DNA of 64,000 nt, taken from positions 12,374,967-12,438,966 of the forward strand of contig NC_051091.1 in assembly GCF_901709675.1 (NCBI RefSeq), read 5' to 3'. Positions 12,061-43,082 of the stretch are shown here, in pieces; position 1 is the first letter of the stretch; each line of letters begins with the position of its first letter. The translations under genes were made by a program, and so were the position numbers. The stretch is from Syngnathus acus. Its lineage: Eukaryota > Chordata > Actinopteri > Syngnathiformes > Syngnathidae. The notes below the pieces were generated by a model that ran no database searches, was not told where the DNA came from, and saw nothing but the letters and a program-made list of their open reading frames with translations.

Positions 12061-15000
12061 AAAAAAAAGAAAATCCATTAAAATGGTCATTTACACAGTT
12101 TAAGAATAATAATCGCAAAGAAAAAAAGTTACAGTCAAGAAGAACTGTTGTAAAAAAAAAAAAACTCCTTAAACAGAATCTGTTTAATTTCGCATGATAT
12201 TATGTCCATAAATCTGGAATGGTCCTGTGGAGTACTGAAAACGATTGGGAAAGTAGCACCCCATTCCTGTTTAAGGGTGTAAACGATGTTGTAATTAAGT
12301 CTCAGCTAGGCGCCTGTAAGATTTGTGTGTTTGATTGAAAGTTACAGTTGAAGGGGAACAGGGCTAAAGCTTTTAGCACACGCGCCGCTCTTCTCCGGGT
12401 CACGCCGAGGTCTCGGGCCTTTCACGCCGCGGCCGCTAATGAGGTTGAAATATTTCCAGCTCTCACTCACACACACATTGCTCAAATTATTTGTGACAGA
12501 AGCACATAAAAATGGACTGACTGGTGCTGTTGGTGCAAAGTGTGACATTTTGCTGCACGACCAGCAAGTGTTGTTCCGTCTGCAGTGTTGAGTTTTTGCA
12601 AGCTGATTCTAATGTTTTGCCTTTAAATATTTTGTCTTGAATTTTGAATTACCACGAGGCTCGCCAGAGATTGATAATTTCAAAAAGAAAGAAAGAAGTT
12701 TGAGCTTGAATTGTGCAGTGTTTTTAAATGTACAGTAATTCAAAATTATTCACAGTTTAGGATTGTTTTACTTTTTCACATTTTCATTTAACATTCTGAA
12801 TATCTTGCATTGAAATTCAAAATCAAATAAATGTACAATGCACGATTGTATTTATTAAATCTTATTCAATGTATTCATGAACTTCATAATTGTCCGTCAA
12901 CAAAATGTAAGTATTACTGGAAATATACAATTGTGCTACACCGCTTTATTCACAATTCACATTGAAATTATTCTTTTTAAAAAATAATTTCCTTTTAGTA
13001 AATCAATACTGTCCTTTAATATTGTCATTATTTTATATTGTAGTTCAAAATATGTTATGCATAGGCCACCATTGTGCCATTGTAAATTTTGCAAAAACAC
13101 AATCCATATTATTTAGTTTACATTTAAATATATATTTTTTAAAATACTGAAATGTTCAATATTTATTCAAAGATGTTATTCGTTTTTAATTTAGTGTTAG
13201 AACTTAAAAATTATACACATGCATGTTATAGATGTGAAATTCATTTCAATGAGTAAATATTGTTACCTGTGTAACTCTTGTTCAGTTTTTGTGGAGAAGT
13301 GACAGTGAAAGAAAAAAAAAAAAAAAACGAACATCCACTTCTGGAACAGATTTTCTATCAAATGAAAATAAAAAAAATAAAAATTCAGCATTTAGCATTA
13401 AAAAAATCAGCTAAACAGTATTAGACAATATTTCACATCACAATATTACATTATTTACAATTCCCAATTCCTCAACTTTTCAAAAGGGATCATCATTATT
13501 GTTGTTGCAATATTTACGCTACTGCATTTGATATTATTATTAACATTAAAATTTGTGTGAACTTTTTTCCCAGATTACTTAAAAAATAAATGCAACTCAT
13601 TTTTAATATCAGACCTTATTTTTTTTATTGAAGAGAATCAAGTTGAGCTTTTCTATTTTTAGAAAATAAGCCAATGACAATATTACAAATAATGAACTTG
13701 TTACATCATTCACAGGGTTACAGTCAATATACATTTATACAGAAATACAACATCTCCCACATCGGTCACCGTCGCCTTCTGAACCGGCGCATGTCAGTGA
13801 GGCGCTTAACGGGGAGCGCACAAACCCCGCCCGCACTAACCGACATCCAGAGTGGCAGGGGTCAATGTGGGGGGAAGCACGGGGTCCTGAAGGGATAAAG
13901 GACGGTCTTGTCCAGGACGAGTTGATTCTGCACGTGACCACGACGGCAGCAGAGGGTGCTCTGGTGCTTTTTTGCAGACACATGAGTCTTTTGAAATTTG
14001 ACAAGCTGCTTTTCTTCACTTCTAAACTGTCAGCTCCTGTGAGCAAAGGAGGACTTGCGTGTCAAGTTTTTGGTTCCATATTTATTCACAGTAAACCACA
14101 GTCGCTGAAATAAAGTAAGTGTTTGTAAAAAGATGAGCAGCAAAAAAGCATCACTGTAAGAGAGGCCTGATGAGTCTGCTTGCTTAGGTTTCAACTCGAT
14201 TTTGTGGCGTGTGGACCAAGGAAAACACCTTTGAAAGATACGCATTAAATAGTCCTGACTCCTGCTTGGAAGTTGTCAATATACTATAGAGTATTTACGA
14301 TAAAATATATTTGACATGACTGGGAAAATGAAAATACTATTTGATTGGCACCCTTTCGCAGAGTCTGCACGAAAATTGTTGCGACTTTTAAAATGACTTT
14401 GTGGTGTGGATTGACCAATCAAATAGCGTTGTAAAAGGCAAGCGGCAAAACTATGCTGTGACAAATGAAGGAATAAAAGGTGGAAAGAAAAAGCTGTATA
14501 TCAATCATACTTTAAAATTTGAACAACCCCTTCTGCCTGGATGTTGTCCTTAAAATAGTAAATAAACTAAAAGGTCTGCACTCCACTGAAGCCATCCAAG
14601 TCTAAATTCCAGATTTAAAGAGGCACCATTGTAACACTGGGTAAAATATAAATACTCAATTTAAAAAAAAAAAAAAAGCAAGTTAATGCCCAACTTGCTT
14701 TGACAAGATTTGTAATTAACCATTATTCAGTGTCAAAAAACTGTTAATAGGAGTGCCGCATCTCTTCTCTTTTATTATTGCTCTGCTTCCACTGCTCTCT
14801 ATCGCTCTCTCTCTCTCACTTACTTTTTTTTTAACCATAACAAAAATACTTCATGCGGTCAACACGTAATCCTTCAGATGAAATGCGACCAGGATCCACT
14901 GGCCTGTGAACATAAAAAATGAAATTGGCTTCCAACCATTAAAGTGTGGTACACACATGCCGAGTATCGGACCGAACTTTAACCTATATTCCCCTTTTTT

Positions 15001-15159
15001 GATCACCGTCAGCAGTCAGATTGTCGGACGTCTCTAATAAAAGAAAATAAGAAAAAAATACGAAAACAAAAGATTTAGTGTCAATCGTTGAAGTGGGGGG
15101 AAAAAAAGTAAAAAAACAATTAAAGAATGTTGAACTATGAGGATTTACAGAAATCCTCA
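12061..15159. other. AT-rich intergenic stretch, no gene seen
   Basis: Mostly AT-rich sequence with poly-A and poly-T tracts. There are several short frames, the largest about 100 codons at 13735-14046 on the minus strand, but none has domain-like composition or splice context. A GC-richer patch at about 13760-13950 stands out slightly but shows no recognisable motif. Confidence 0.5.
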
Positions 15160-15165
15160 TTTATT
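15160..15165 (-). terminator. Candidate ephb2 polyadenylation signal
   Basis: TTTATT on the plus strand is AATAAA on the ephb2 strand, about 1.58 kb after the stop. A second copy is at 15252-15257. Without transcript data I cannot say which, if either, is used. Confidence 0.25.
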
Positions 15166-16740
15166 TTTTATAAAAAGAAAAGTAGATCGGAACTTCATTT
15201 GTAACATATACTATTTTAGGCGCAGCTAAAGATGATTTTACTTAAGTCGTTTTTATTTTTGCACTTTTGTTGAAGTCTTAAAATACCATTTGATTCACAC
15301 CTTTAATCGGAAACTACACCAAAATTGGGAGTGCCTCAAAGCTCCTTCCCAGGGCCCCATTAATTCCCATATATTAAGTGAATAATCCATAAAAAGGCAA
15401 AATCCAGGTATCCGGGAAGTGGATATCAATCGACGTGTTCAATTTGGTGTTCGTAAATATTAAATCGGCATGTGCAAAAATCGGTATGTGTGTACCCATT
15501 TCAGAGCTTCCAATATGTGTTGGGGATGGTTTCAGTGAGGTCTTGAAGAGGGCAGTGTTGGAGGAACCAGACTACAAGCAATGGATCCAGGCAGGACATT
15601 TACCCTCCAGACACTCTTTACCAAGGGAAAAGGCGAGCGACATTTACGGACGCCATGTTTTCTCTTGCGACAACAACACCGACAAAGATTGACAGCTCAA
15701 AACATAGAAGCAAAGTACATATATCCTCTCCAAGGAGGCGGTGGGATACCGGGAGATTGTTTATCTACATGATTGTTCAGTTTTTCCTAATAAACTCAAA
15801 GCACCGCGATGGAAGATCCCAAGCGGTTTTTTTTTCAGCTCTTTGCAGAACAGAACCTCAAAATAAAATCAGAATAATATGCATATATAAATTGCAAACT
15901 GCAGAAATAAGAAGAACACGTTGCATCCACCAGATTGTAAAGTCTCTGTTTTTGTGTGTAGCGACTGGAAGAGGAGAAAAGATGGATGGATGGATGGAAG
16001 TCCACCATGCAACTGCTTACCCAGCATCCTTTGTGACATGGGAGGAAGTAGAAGAGAGTGCTTGGGTGGGTGGGATTGGTCAAGTGAGTCAACCCTATGA
16101 AGTGGTCCTTGATATGCCCGCAAGGGAGCGAGGTAAGAACAATGTTGTCAATAATGGTAATCTTCAACACATTTCACACCACATTGAAAAAGATGATGGA
16201 TTTTTTTCCCCCTTTCTTGAGATTTGCCTCATGTCAGTCTGTGCCATAAGGTCCATTTGATGGTTTGTATGTCCTTGGCCCGTCTTCCAGGACAGACAGA
16301 TCCTTGGTTTCTTTTTTTTTTTTTGTATCACGCCCTTTTAAAGGGTAGCTCTCCTACTCATCTAGTGTACAACCTTATATTGTCTTTAATTGTCCATAAA
16401 CTCCTTTCATTATTTATCTTTTTTTTCCCCTTACAAAATTCTTTACAAAATTATGACAACAAACCTTGAAAATCGGTGGATGAAGAAAAATAAGTGTTGC
16501 TGGTCACTTGTTTTTGGGGCTCCCGTGGTTCTCAATACCAGAACTCTCTGTGGATGGATGGTGAGAGGGGTGAGTAAAGGAGTGTTGGGTGAGGGAAGGG
16601 AAAGTGTCAAGGACGAGGTGGGATCACACCAACAAGCATCCGCTTCGTCCTCGGTGCTTGCCGGGGGTGGGGTGGAGGGGTGCCCCCCTCGGAGCACCCC
16701 GGCCGGCCCTCCCAGGACCGCTGCTCTTCTTGGGGGAAGG
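15160..16740 (-). other. Probable ephb2 3' UTR
   Basis: This is the sequence immediately downstream of the ephb2 stop codon on the minus strand. The nearest canonical minus-strand AATAAA signals are at 15252-15257 and 15160-15165, which would give a 3' UTR of about 1.5-1.6 kb. An ATTAAA variant at about 16383-16388 could serve a shorter form. A plus-strand frame of 201 codons (15655-16260) overlaps it antisense and looks like chance. Confidence 0.35.
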
Positions 16741-37786
<21,046 letters not shown>

Positions 37787-37974
37787 CTGAAAGACACAAA
37801 AAGAGGAACGTTTAATTTTATTTATTTTTTTAATCAGAACTCAGATAAAGATCTATTATATATAGAAACCCAAATTTGAACCTTTGTTTAAAAACGCTAT
37901 ACCAGTATTAAAACCACACTTAGAAATCCTCCTCTGGAATTCTAAACCTGGCTTTCAACAAACAGAGATACAAA

Positions 37975-39672
37975 GTGTATAAAGTGGTGTATAAACAACA
38001 AAGAAGAATTAGGACAGATGACACAATTGCTACTCTAAAACATGAATTAATGGAACAGAACTGGGATGCAATATATAAAGAAAAAGATGTAAATAATGCA
38101 TACCATAAATTGATGACTATATTCACTTCATTATATAATAAGCATTGTCCAATCAAGGAATATAATAAAAAAACTAAATATAAGAACAGTCCATGGTTGA
38201 CGAAAGGCTTAAGAAATGCCTGTAAAAAGAAAAATGTACTCTATAGGAACTTCATAAAACAGAGAACAGAAGGCGCTGAAGATAAATATAAGAGATATAA
38301 GAATAAATTAACTAATATTATAAGATTAAGTATGAAAGAATATTATAAGAATAAATTAGAGGATAACAAAAATAATATTAAGGGGATATGGACTCTCCTA
38401 AACCACATTATTAGAGAAGGTACCGAACAACACAAATTACCTAAATATTTTGTTATAAATGATACTGAAAATTATAATATGGAAGAAGTGGCAAACCGTT
38501 TTAATCAGTTCTTTGTAAATGTTGGGCCTCAAATAGCAAAAAACATACCAATTCCAGCGCCAGATGTAGACAACAGAGATAAATTAATAGAAAGGAATCC
38601 TCACTCAATGTTTTTGAAGGCAGTTGATGAAAATGAAATCATTAACATTGTAAAACAATGCAAAAATAAAACATCTACCGACTGCAATGGGATTGATATG
38701 ATGTTAGTTAAGCAAATCATTGAGGGGATTTCAAAGCCACTTGTGTACATCTGTAACCTGTCATTTTTAACTGGTACATTCCCAAAGAAGATGAAAATTG
38801 CTAAGGTCATTCCTCTTTATAAAACTGGGAGCAAACACAACTTTACAAACTACAGACCTATCTCAATATTGCCACAACTCTCAAAAATATTGGAAAAGCT
38901 TTTTAACAGTAGAATGGATGGATTTTTGGAAAAACATAAATTATTTGCAGAGAACCAATATGGTTTTAGAGTAAACAGATCAACAGCACAGGCATTAATG
39001 GAATCAATCGAGGAAATCACAGATGCAATAGACAACAAACGACATGCAGTAGGAGTTTTCGTTGACCTCAAAAAAGCTTTTGACACAATTAATCATAATA
39101 TACTATTCAATAAATTAGAAAAATATGGGATAAGGGGATTAGTATTAGACTGGATAAAGGGTTATCTGCGAGAACGGCAACAGTATGTAAAGTTGGGTAA
39201 TCACTGTTCTGGATATTTGGAAATAGCTTGTGGTGTTCCACAAGGGTCAGTTTTAGGCCCTAAATTATTTATTTTGTATATAAATGACATGTGCAAAGTC
39301 TCTAAAGAACTAAAACTCGTCAATTTTGCAGATGACACAAATATCTTTTGTTCAGGTGATAACATCCAACAAGTGGAATCAGTGTTGAATGAGGAAATGA
39401 AAAAAATAAAAATGTGGTTCGACTGGAACAAATTATCATTAAATGTAAGTAAGACCAAGTTTATGGTATTTGGCAAAGCGAACATAAAGATACGAATAGA
39501 AATAGATGGGACTGAAATTGAAAGGGTGCAGGAAAACAAATTTCTTGGGGTTATAATAGATGACAGGCTGAGTTGGAAGCCACACATCAAAAACGTAAAG
39601 TCTAAAATTTCAAGATTCACTTCGTACACTTTATTGTTCTCTTGTCTTGCCCTATTTGCATTACTGTGCTGA
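37975..39672 (+). pseudogene. LINE ORF2 reverse transcriptase, 5' part (broken)
   Basis: A 565-codon frame whose N-terminus is an element truncation, not a real start. It contains a thumb-and-palm reverse transcriptase: YRPISILPQLSKILEK (about 293-308), GFRVNRSTAQAL (330-341), motif A FVDLKKAFDTINH (362-374), motif B GVPQGSVLGPKLF (420-432) and the catalytic FADD (451-454). These would copy element RNA at a nicked target. From about residue 547 the frame reads off into nonsense (FSCLALFALLC), because of a frame break at about 39610-39629. Confidence 0.9.
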
Positions 39673-40093
39673 GGTTTGGGGGAATACTTATAAAACTTCA
39701 CTAAAGCCACTTATTCTACAGAAAAGAGCAATAAGGACTGTTCATAAAGTCAACTACTTGGAACACACAAATCCACTTTTCATACAATCCAAACTATTGA
39801 AATTCACTGACATAGTATCTTATCAAACAGCAATCATCATGTATAGGGCAAAAGCAAAACAACTACCAGACAATATCCAAAACTTATTTAGGAATCGGGA
39901 GGGAGGTTATAAGTTAAGGGGGAATCACAACTTCAAAATCTTAAACATAAGAACAACCTTAAAAAGTTTCTGTATAACTATAACCGGGGTCAAACTATGG
40001 AACAATCTAAGTGAGGAACTCAAGCAAAGTCCAAATATCCACCAGTTTAAAAGAATGTACAAAAATATGTTGTTTAGCGGGTACAAAGGCTAA
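39629..40093 (+). pseudogene. LINE ORF2 C-terminal part (shifted frame)
   Basis: The continuation of the LINE ORF2, one base shifted from the previous frame. It reads LYCSLVLPYLHYCAEVWGNT, with the Tyr/Cys/Trp pattern that follows the reverse transcriptase in these elements, and then KPLILQKRAIRTVHKVNY and WNNLSEELKQSPNIHQFK, ending YKG and TAA at 40091-40093. The junction with the upstream part appears to have lost some residues as well as the frame. Confidence 0.85.
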
Positions 40094-40305
40094 AAGTGCC
40101 AAAGGGCTACACACAAGTAAAAATGAAACAGAACAATAAGTGTGAAAGTGTGTCTACTTGTGTTCTGTTGTAGAATTACAGTTTATGTTGAATCGTTGGT
40201 TTAATGGATAAAGTGAGAAAGGGGAAGGAATCTAAAAAGCTATGCTTCCTCCTACTCCTTTTCGAGCATTCTTTATTGATTTATTTACTTATGTATTATT
40301 ATTAG

Positions 40306-40696
40306 TATTAAATTAATTCATCCATCCATCCATTTTCTGAACCGATTAGTCCCCACGGGGGTCGCGGGAGTGCTGGAGCCTATCCCAGCCGTCAACGGGC
40401 AGTAGGCGGGGGACACCCTGAACCGGTTGCCAGCCGATCGCAGGGCACACAGAGACAAACAACCATTTGCACTCGCACTCACACCTAGGGACAATTTGGA
40501 GTCTTCAATCGGCCTACCAAGCATGTTTTTGGGATGTGGGAGGAAACCGGAGTGCCCGGAGAAAACCCACGCAGGCCCGGGGAGAACAAGCAAACTCCAC
40601 ACAGGGAGGGCCGGAGGTGGAATCGAACCCGCACCCTCCTAACTGTGAGGCGGACATGCTACCCAGTGCCCCACCGAGCCGCCTATTAAATTAATT
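40306..40696. repeat. 13-bp target-site duplication around SINE
   Basis: TATTAAATTAATT occurs at 40306-40318 and again at 40684-40696, directly bounding the SINE. This is the signature of LINE-machinery insertion, and shows the SINE landed inside the LINE 3' UTR. Confidence 0.9.
40319..40683 (-). mobile_element. SINE, tRNA-related, with TGGATGGA tail
   Basis: A full-length minus-strand element of about 365 bp. Its 5' end (at 40683 and downward) reads GGCGGCTCGGTGGGGCACTG, and the pol III B box GGTTCGATTCC is present (near 40619-40630), so it looks tRNA-derived. The body includes GGAGTTTGC, GTTTTCTCCGGGC, TTTCCTCCCAC and CTGCGATCGGCTGGCAACC. The 3' end is GGATAGGCTCCAGC and a TGGATGGATGGA tail of the type shared with L2-like LINEs. 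Such elements are abundant in teleosts. Frames across it on both strands are not genes. Confidence 0.85.
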
Positions 40697-41239
40697 AATT
40701 TATTTAATTTATTTATTTCAGTTTGTTGGTTTATTTTTTGTTTGTTTGTTTGTTGTATGGACTTATATGTGGCACTTTAGAGTGTTATTTGTTTTTTTTG
40801 TTTTTTGTTTTTGATGTTCGAAATAAAGATATCAATCAATCAAAAGAAAGCTAATAAAATATGAAACTAAATTATGATTGATCTGAGACTTGTTGACTGT
40901 GGACACTTTTGAAGTAATATGAAGAGACTGAGTCGTCCAAACGCAAGCGGTGGCTTGCCTGTGAGGCGGCTCTCAGCGCGACATGCTGTTCTTGTGAATA
41001 ATTCACAGTCTCTTGCTTGCCCGTCGTGCATCTGCATGGTTCACTTTCTGTTCGGGGCCCTTTTAAGAGGCTCCCTGCACGTCCATGACAAGCCAAGATA
41101 GACGGCAAAACCGGAACTGGAGCATCTGTGTGCTATGCCTACCAACGGATGAAGTGTTTGGCTGACTGTCATCATTTGGACGTACGAGAATAAGAACATA
41201 TTAAAGTCCCAAGTCCCAGTAGTGCAATGTTTTTTTCAT

Positions 41240-41670
41240 TTTCACTTAAAACCATAAGCATGGTTTCAAATCATACTCTTGAATCCTAATTTTTGCTTGA
41301 AACCAACTCTGGCTGGATACTATTTTGAAGCCTTAAACATGTCTATAAAGCCGACTTTCAAACACTAAACCTGGCTCAAAACCTTAATCTGTAATCCGAT
41401 CCATGTCTATAAATCCTACTTTGGAACCTTAACCCTGAACCAAAACCTAATTTAAAACTAATTTAAGATTGAAACTGCAACTTTAAACCATAACCAGAGG
41501 TTTGAAACCCTAACGTGAAATCCTGATCTTATCTTGGAACCCTACTTTGAAATTAGCACCCTGTCTTAAACCCTAATTAAAATCCTAACCCTGTCTTGAA
41601 ACCCTTAGTTACCAAAACCCTAACTTTGGTTTGAAACCTTATTCTAAGACCGTTTACGTGAAAAACCACA
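41240..41670. repeat. Degenerate CCTAACCCTG/CTTGAAAC tandem array
   Basis: The sequence alternates diverged versions of CCTAACCCTG and TCTTGAAAC or TTTGGAAC with a unit of roughly 18-20 bases, e.g. AATCCTAACCCTGTCTTGAAA near 41583. A possible outlier lies at 42487-42530. It contains short AACCCTAA strings but no true TTAGGG run, so it is a minisatellite-like array rather than interstitial telomere. Confidence 0.7.
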
Positions 41671-41989
41671 ACAAATTTACCAGTTGGCTTGATTGATGAG
41701 TAGTGACTGAAAATCGACACATTAAGATTTTTTTAGCGAGCACGAGTCATTTTTATTTATATCGTGACAGTAAATTCAAATCAACTCAGAGATTTATGCT
41801 ATGCTAACAGTGTAGTATTTGCTAAGTGTAGACCTTGCCAGCATTTCAAGGCAACATGTGCTTTGCTTATCACAAATATTTTCTATCCACATTAAGTCAT
41901 CATCACTTGTCATTGTGTCTAAGTAGCTTTGACATGTTTGCTTTCTGCCATGATTGATGCCCGAGCTCTCTCTTTCTCTCTCTCGTTAC

Positions 41990-42244
41990 GCGCCGAGTGA
42001 AACCCGAAGCGTGAACACTCTCGGTGCCAGTCGACCGTTTCGTCGAGGCCCGAGCCAAGCCACTTCGCGGGGGAATTGCCATCAAACCGACTTTGAAAGA
42101 AGCCGTGTAAAGACGTGTTGAAGGGGAGAGGGTCGGGGGGCGTGTGTCGAGGGTCCATCGGTGGGAACAAAGAGGAGAGCGGGTAGAGGTCGGGAATGTC
42201 TATGTTTGGGAATTCAGCATATGTGGGCACAGTTGATGGATGTG
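41990..42244 (-). CDS. Exon-like open segment in ephb2 intron 3 (hypothetical)
   Basis: On the ephb2 strand the frame is open across 41919-42266. Inside it, a plausible acceptor (GTTGCAG, 42251-42245) and donor (GTAACG, 41989-41984) delimit 255 bp with phase 1 at both ends. That is the phase of ephb2 intron 3, so it could splice in frame between exons 3 and 4 and add 85 residues. The translation is Pro-, Phe- and Asp-rich: EFPNIDIPDLYPLSSLFPPM, then PLPFNTSLHGFFQSRFDG and GLDETVDWHRECSRF. Third codon positions favour C and G, more coding-like than the surroundings. I recognise no domain, and it could be a decayed exon of another gene or chance. Confidence 0.25.
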
Positions 42245-43063
42245 CTGCAACTGTGACAAACGCCACAAATGAAAAGAATGCAAGGATTAGAAAGTATAAA
42301 ACTCCATGAGGCCTTTACTACTGCGGGGATTTTTTATATTCAAATGGTCACAAGCTGCTCGGGCTGCCGCCGAGTTATGAATAGTTCCCCGCCGTGTGTA
42401 AAAACCCAAGACACTTTCTTTGTAGCTTTGCCAAGCCTCTTCTACGTTCACTTGTTGAAATCATTTGTTTGTTGTGTCTATCACTAATTTGAAAGCCTAA
42501 CTTGGAATCCCAATCCTGGTTTCATACCTTAAATTTGCAAGATTCATCCGTATTTACAACATCCAAGTGACGACTCACACCCGTCTGAGACCGTTTTTAT
42601 GCTGCTGTATTGGCTAGCAACTGAGTTCAAATGGGCACAGCAGATCATTTGTGTGTGTTGCTTTGGAATCTTCCAAACAACGAATTCCTGACAAATCAAA
42701 TCCACTTAAAGAGGACATGTGTTTTACGTCTCAGCACACCTCTCTGTCATCTGCCTGGAGGGTGTAAGGGGAATTTCCCCCTTGGCGTCCAGATGATAGA
42801 TTTGAAGAGAGTTGTCTAACGTCAGATGTAAGCAAGGCTATGCTTAGATCACATCTTTAATTCTCCCGGAACGTGGCGGCATTTGATGTCCCACACGTCG
42901 GATGTCTCATCCAAATTTTAGAACGAGATTTGAATTAATTATGGGTATAAATAGTCACTCGTGACAGCTGGCCCTTTTTGTTATAACTTCCCCTCATAAA
43001 ACTAAAGATATTGTCATGAACGTGGATTGATTTTGTGGAGCAGACGTGCTGTCAGACCTCACA

Positions 43064-43082
43064 GCAACAACAACAACAACAA
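43064..43082. repeat. (CAA)n microsatellite
   Basis: A short CAA run followed by an A-rich tract. Confidence 0.85.

Larger units (their letters stand above)
37966..40842 (+). mobile_element. 5'-truncated LINE in ephb2 intron 3
   Basis: A non-LTR retrotransposon lying antisense to ephb2. It retains the reverse transcriptase and C-terminal part of ORF2 (37975-40093), a 3' UTR, and an end reading TTCGAAATAAAG followed by ATCAATCAATC, a short tandem tail as used by many fish LINEs. The endonuclease and ORF1 are missing, the usual result of incomplete reverse transcription. A SINE sits inside the 3' UTR. The 5' boundary is set by the start of matching coding sequence and may be off by some tens of bases. 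I place it in the broad Jockey/CR1/L2-like group without a family name. Confidence 0.85.

Noticed and set aside
13735-14113. Two overlapping 80-100 codon frames in a GC-richer patch
   Set aside because: No recognisable motif, overlapping on opposite strands, and no splice or polyadenylation context beyond chance.
15655-16260. 201-codon plus-strand frame in the probable ephb2 3' UTR
   Set aside because: No domain, no signal or codon bias, overlaps the ephb2 3' UTR antisense, and contains low-complexity GATGGATGGATGG. Most likely chance.
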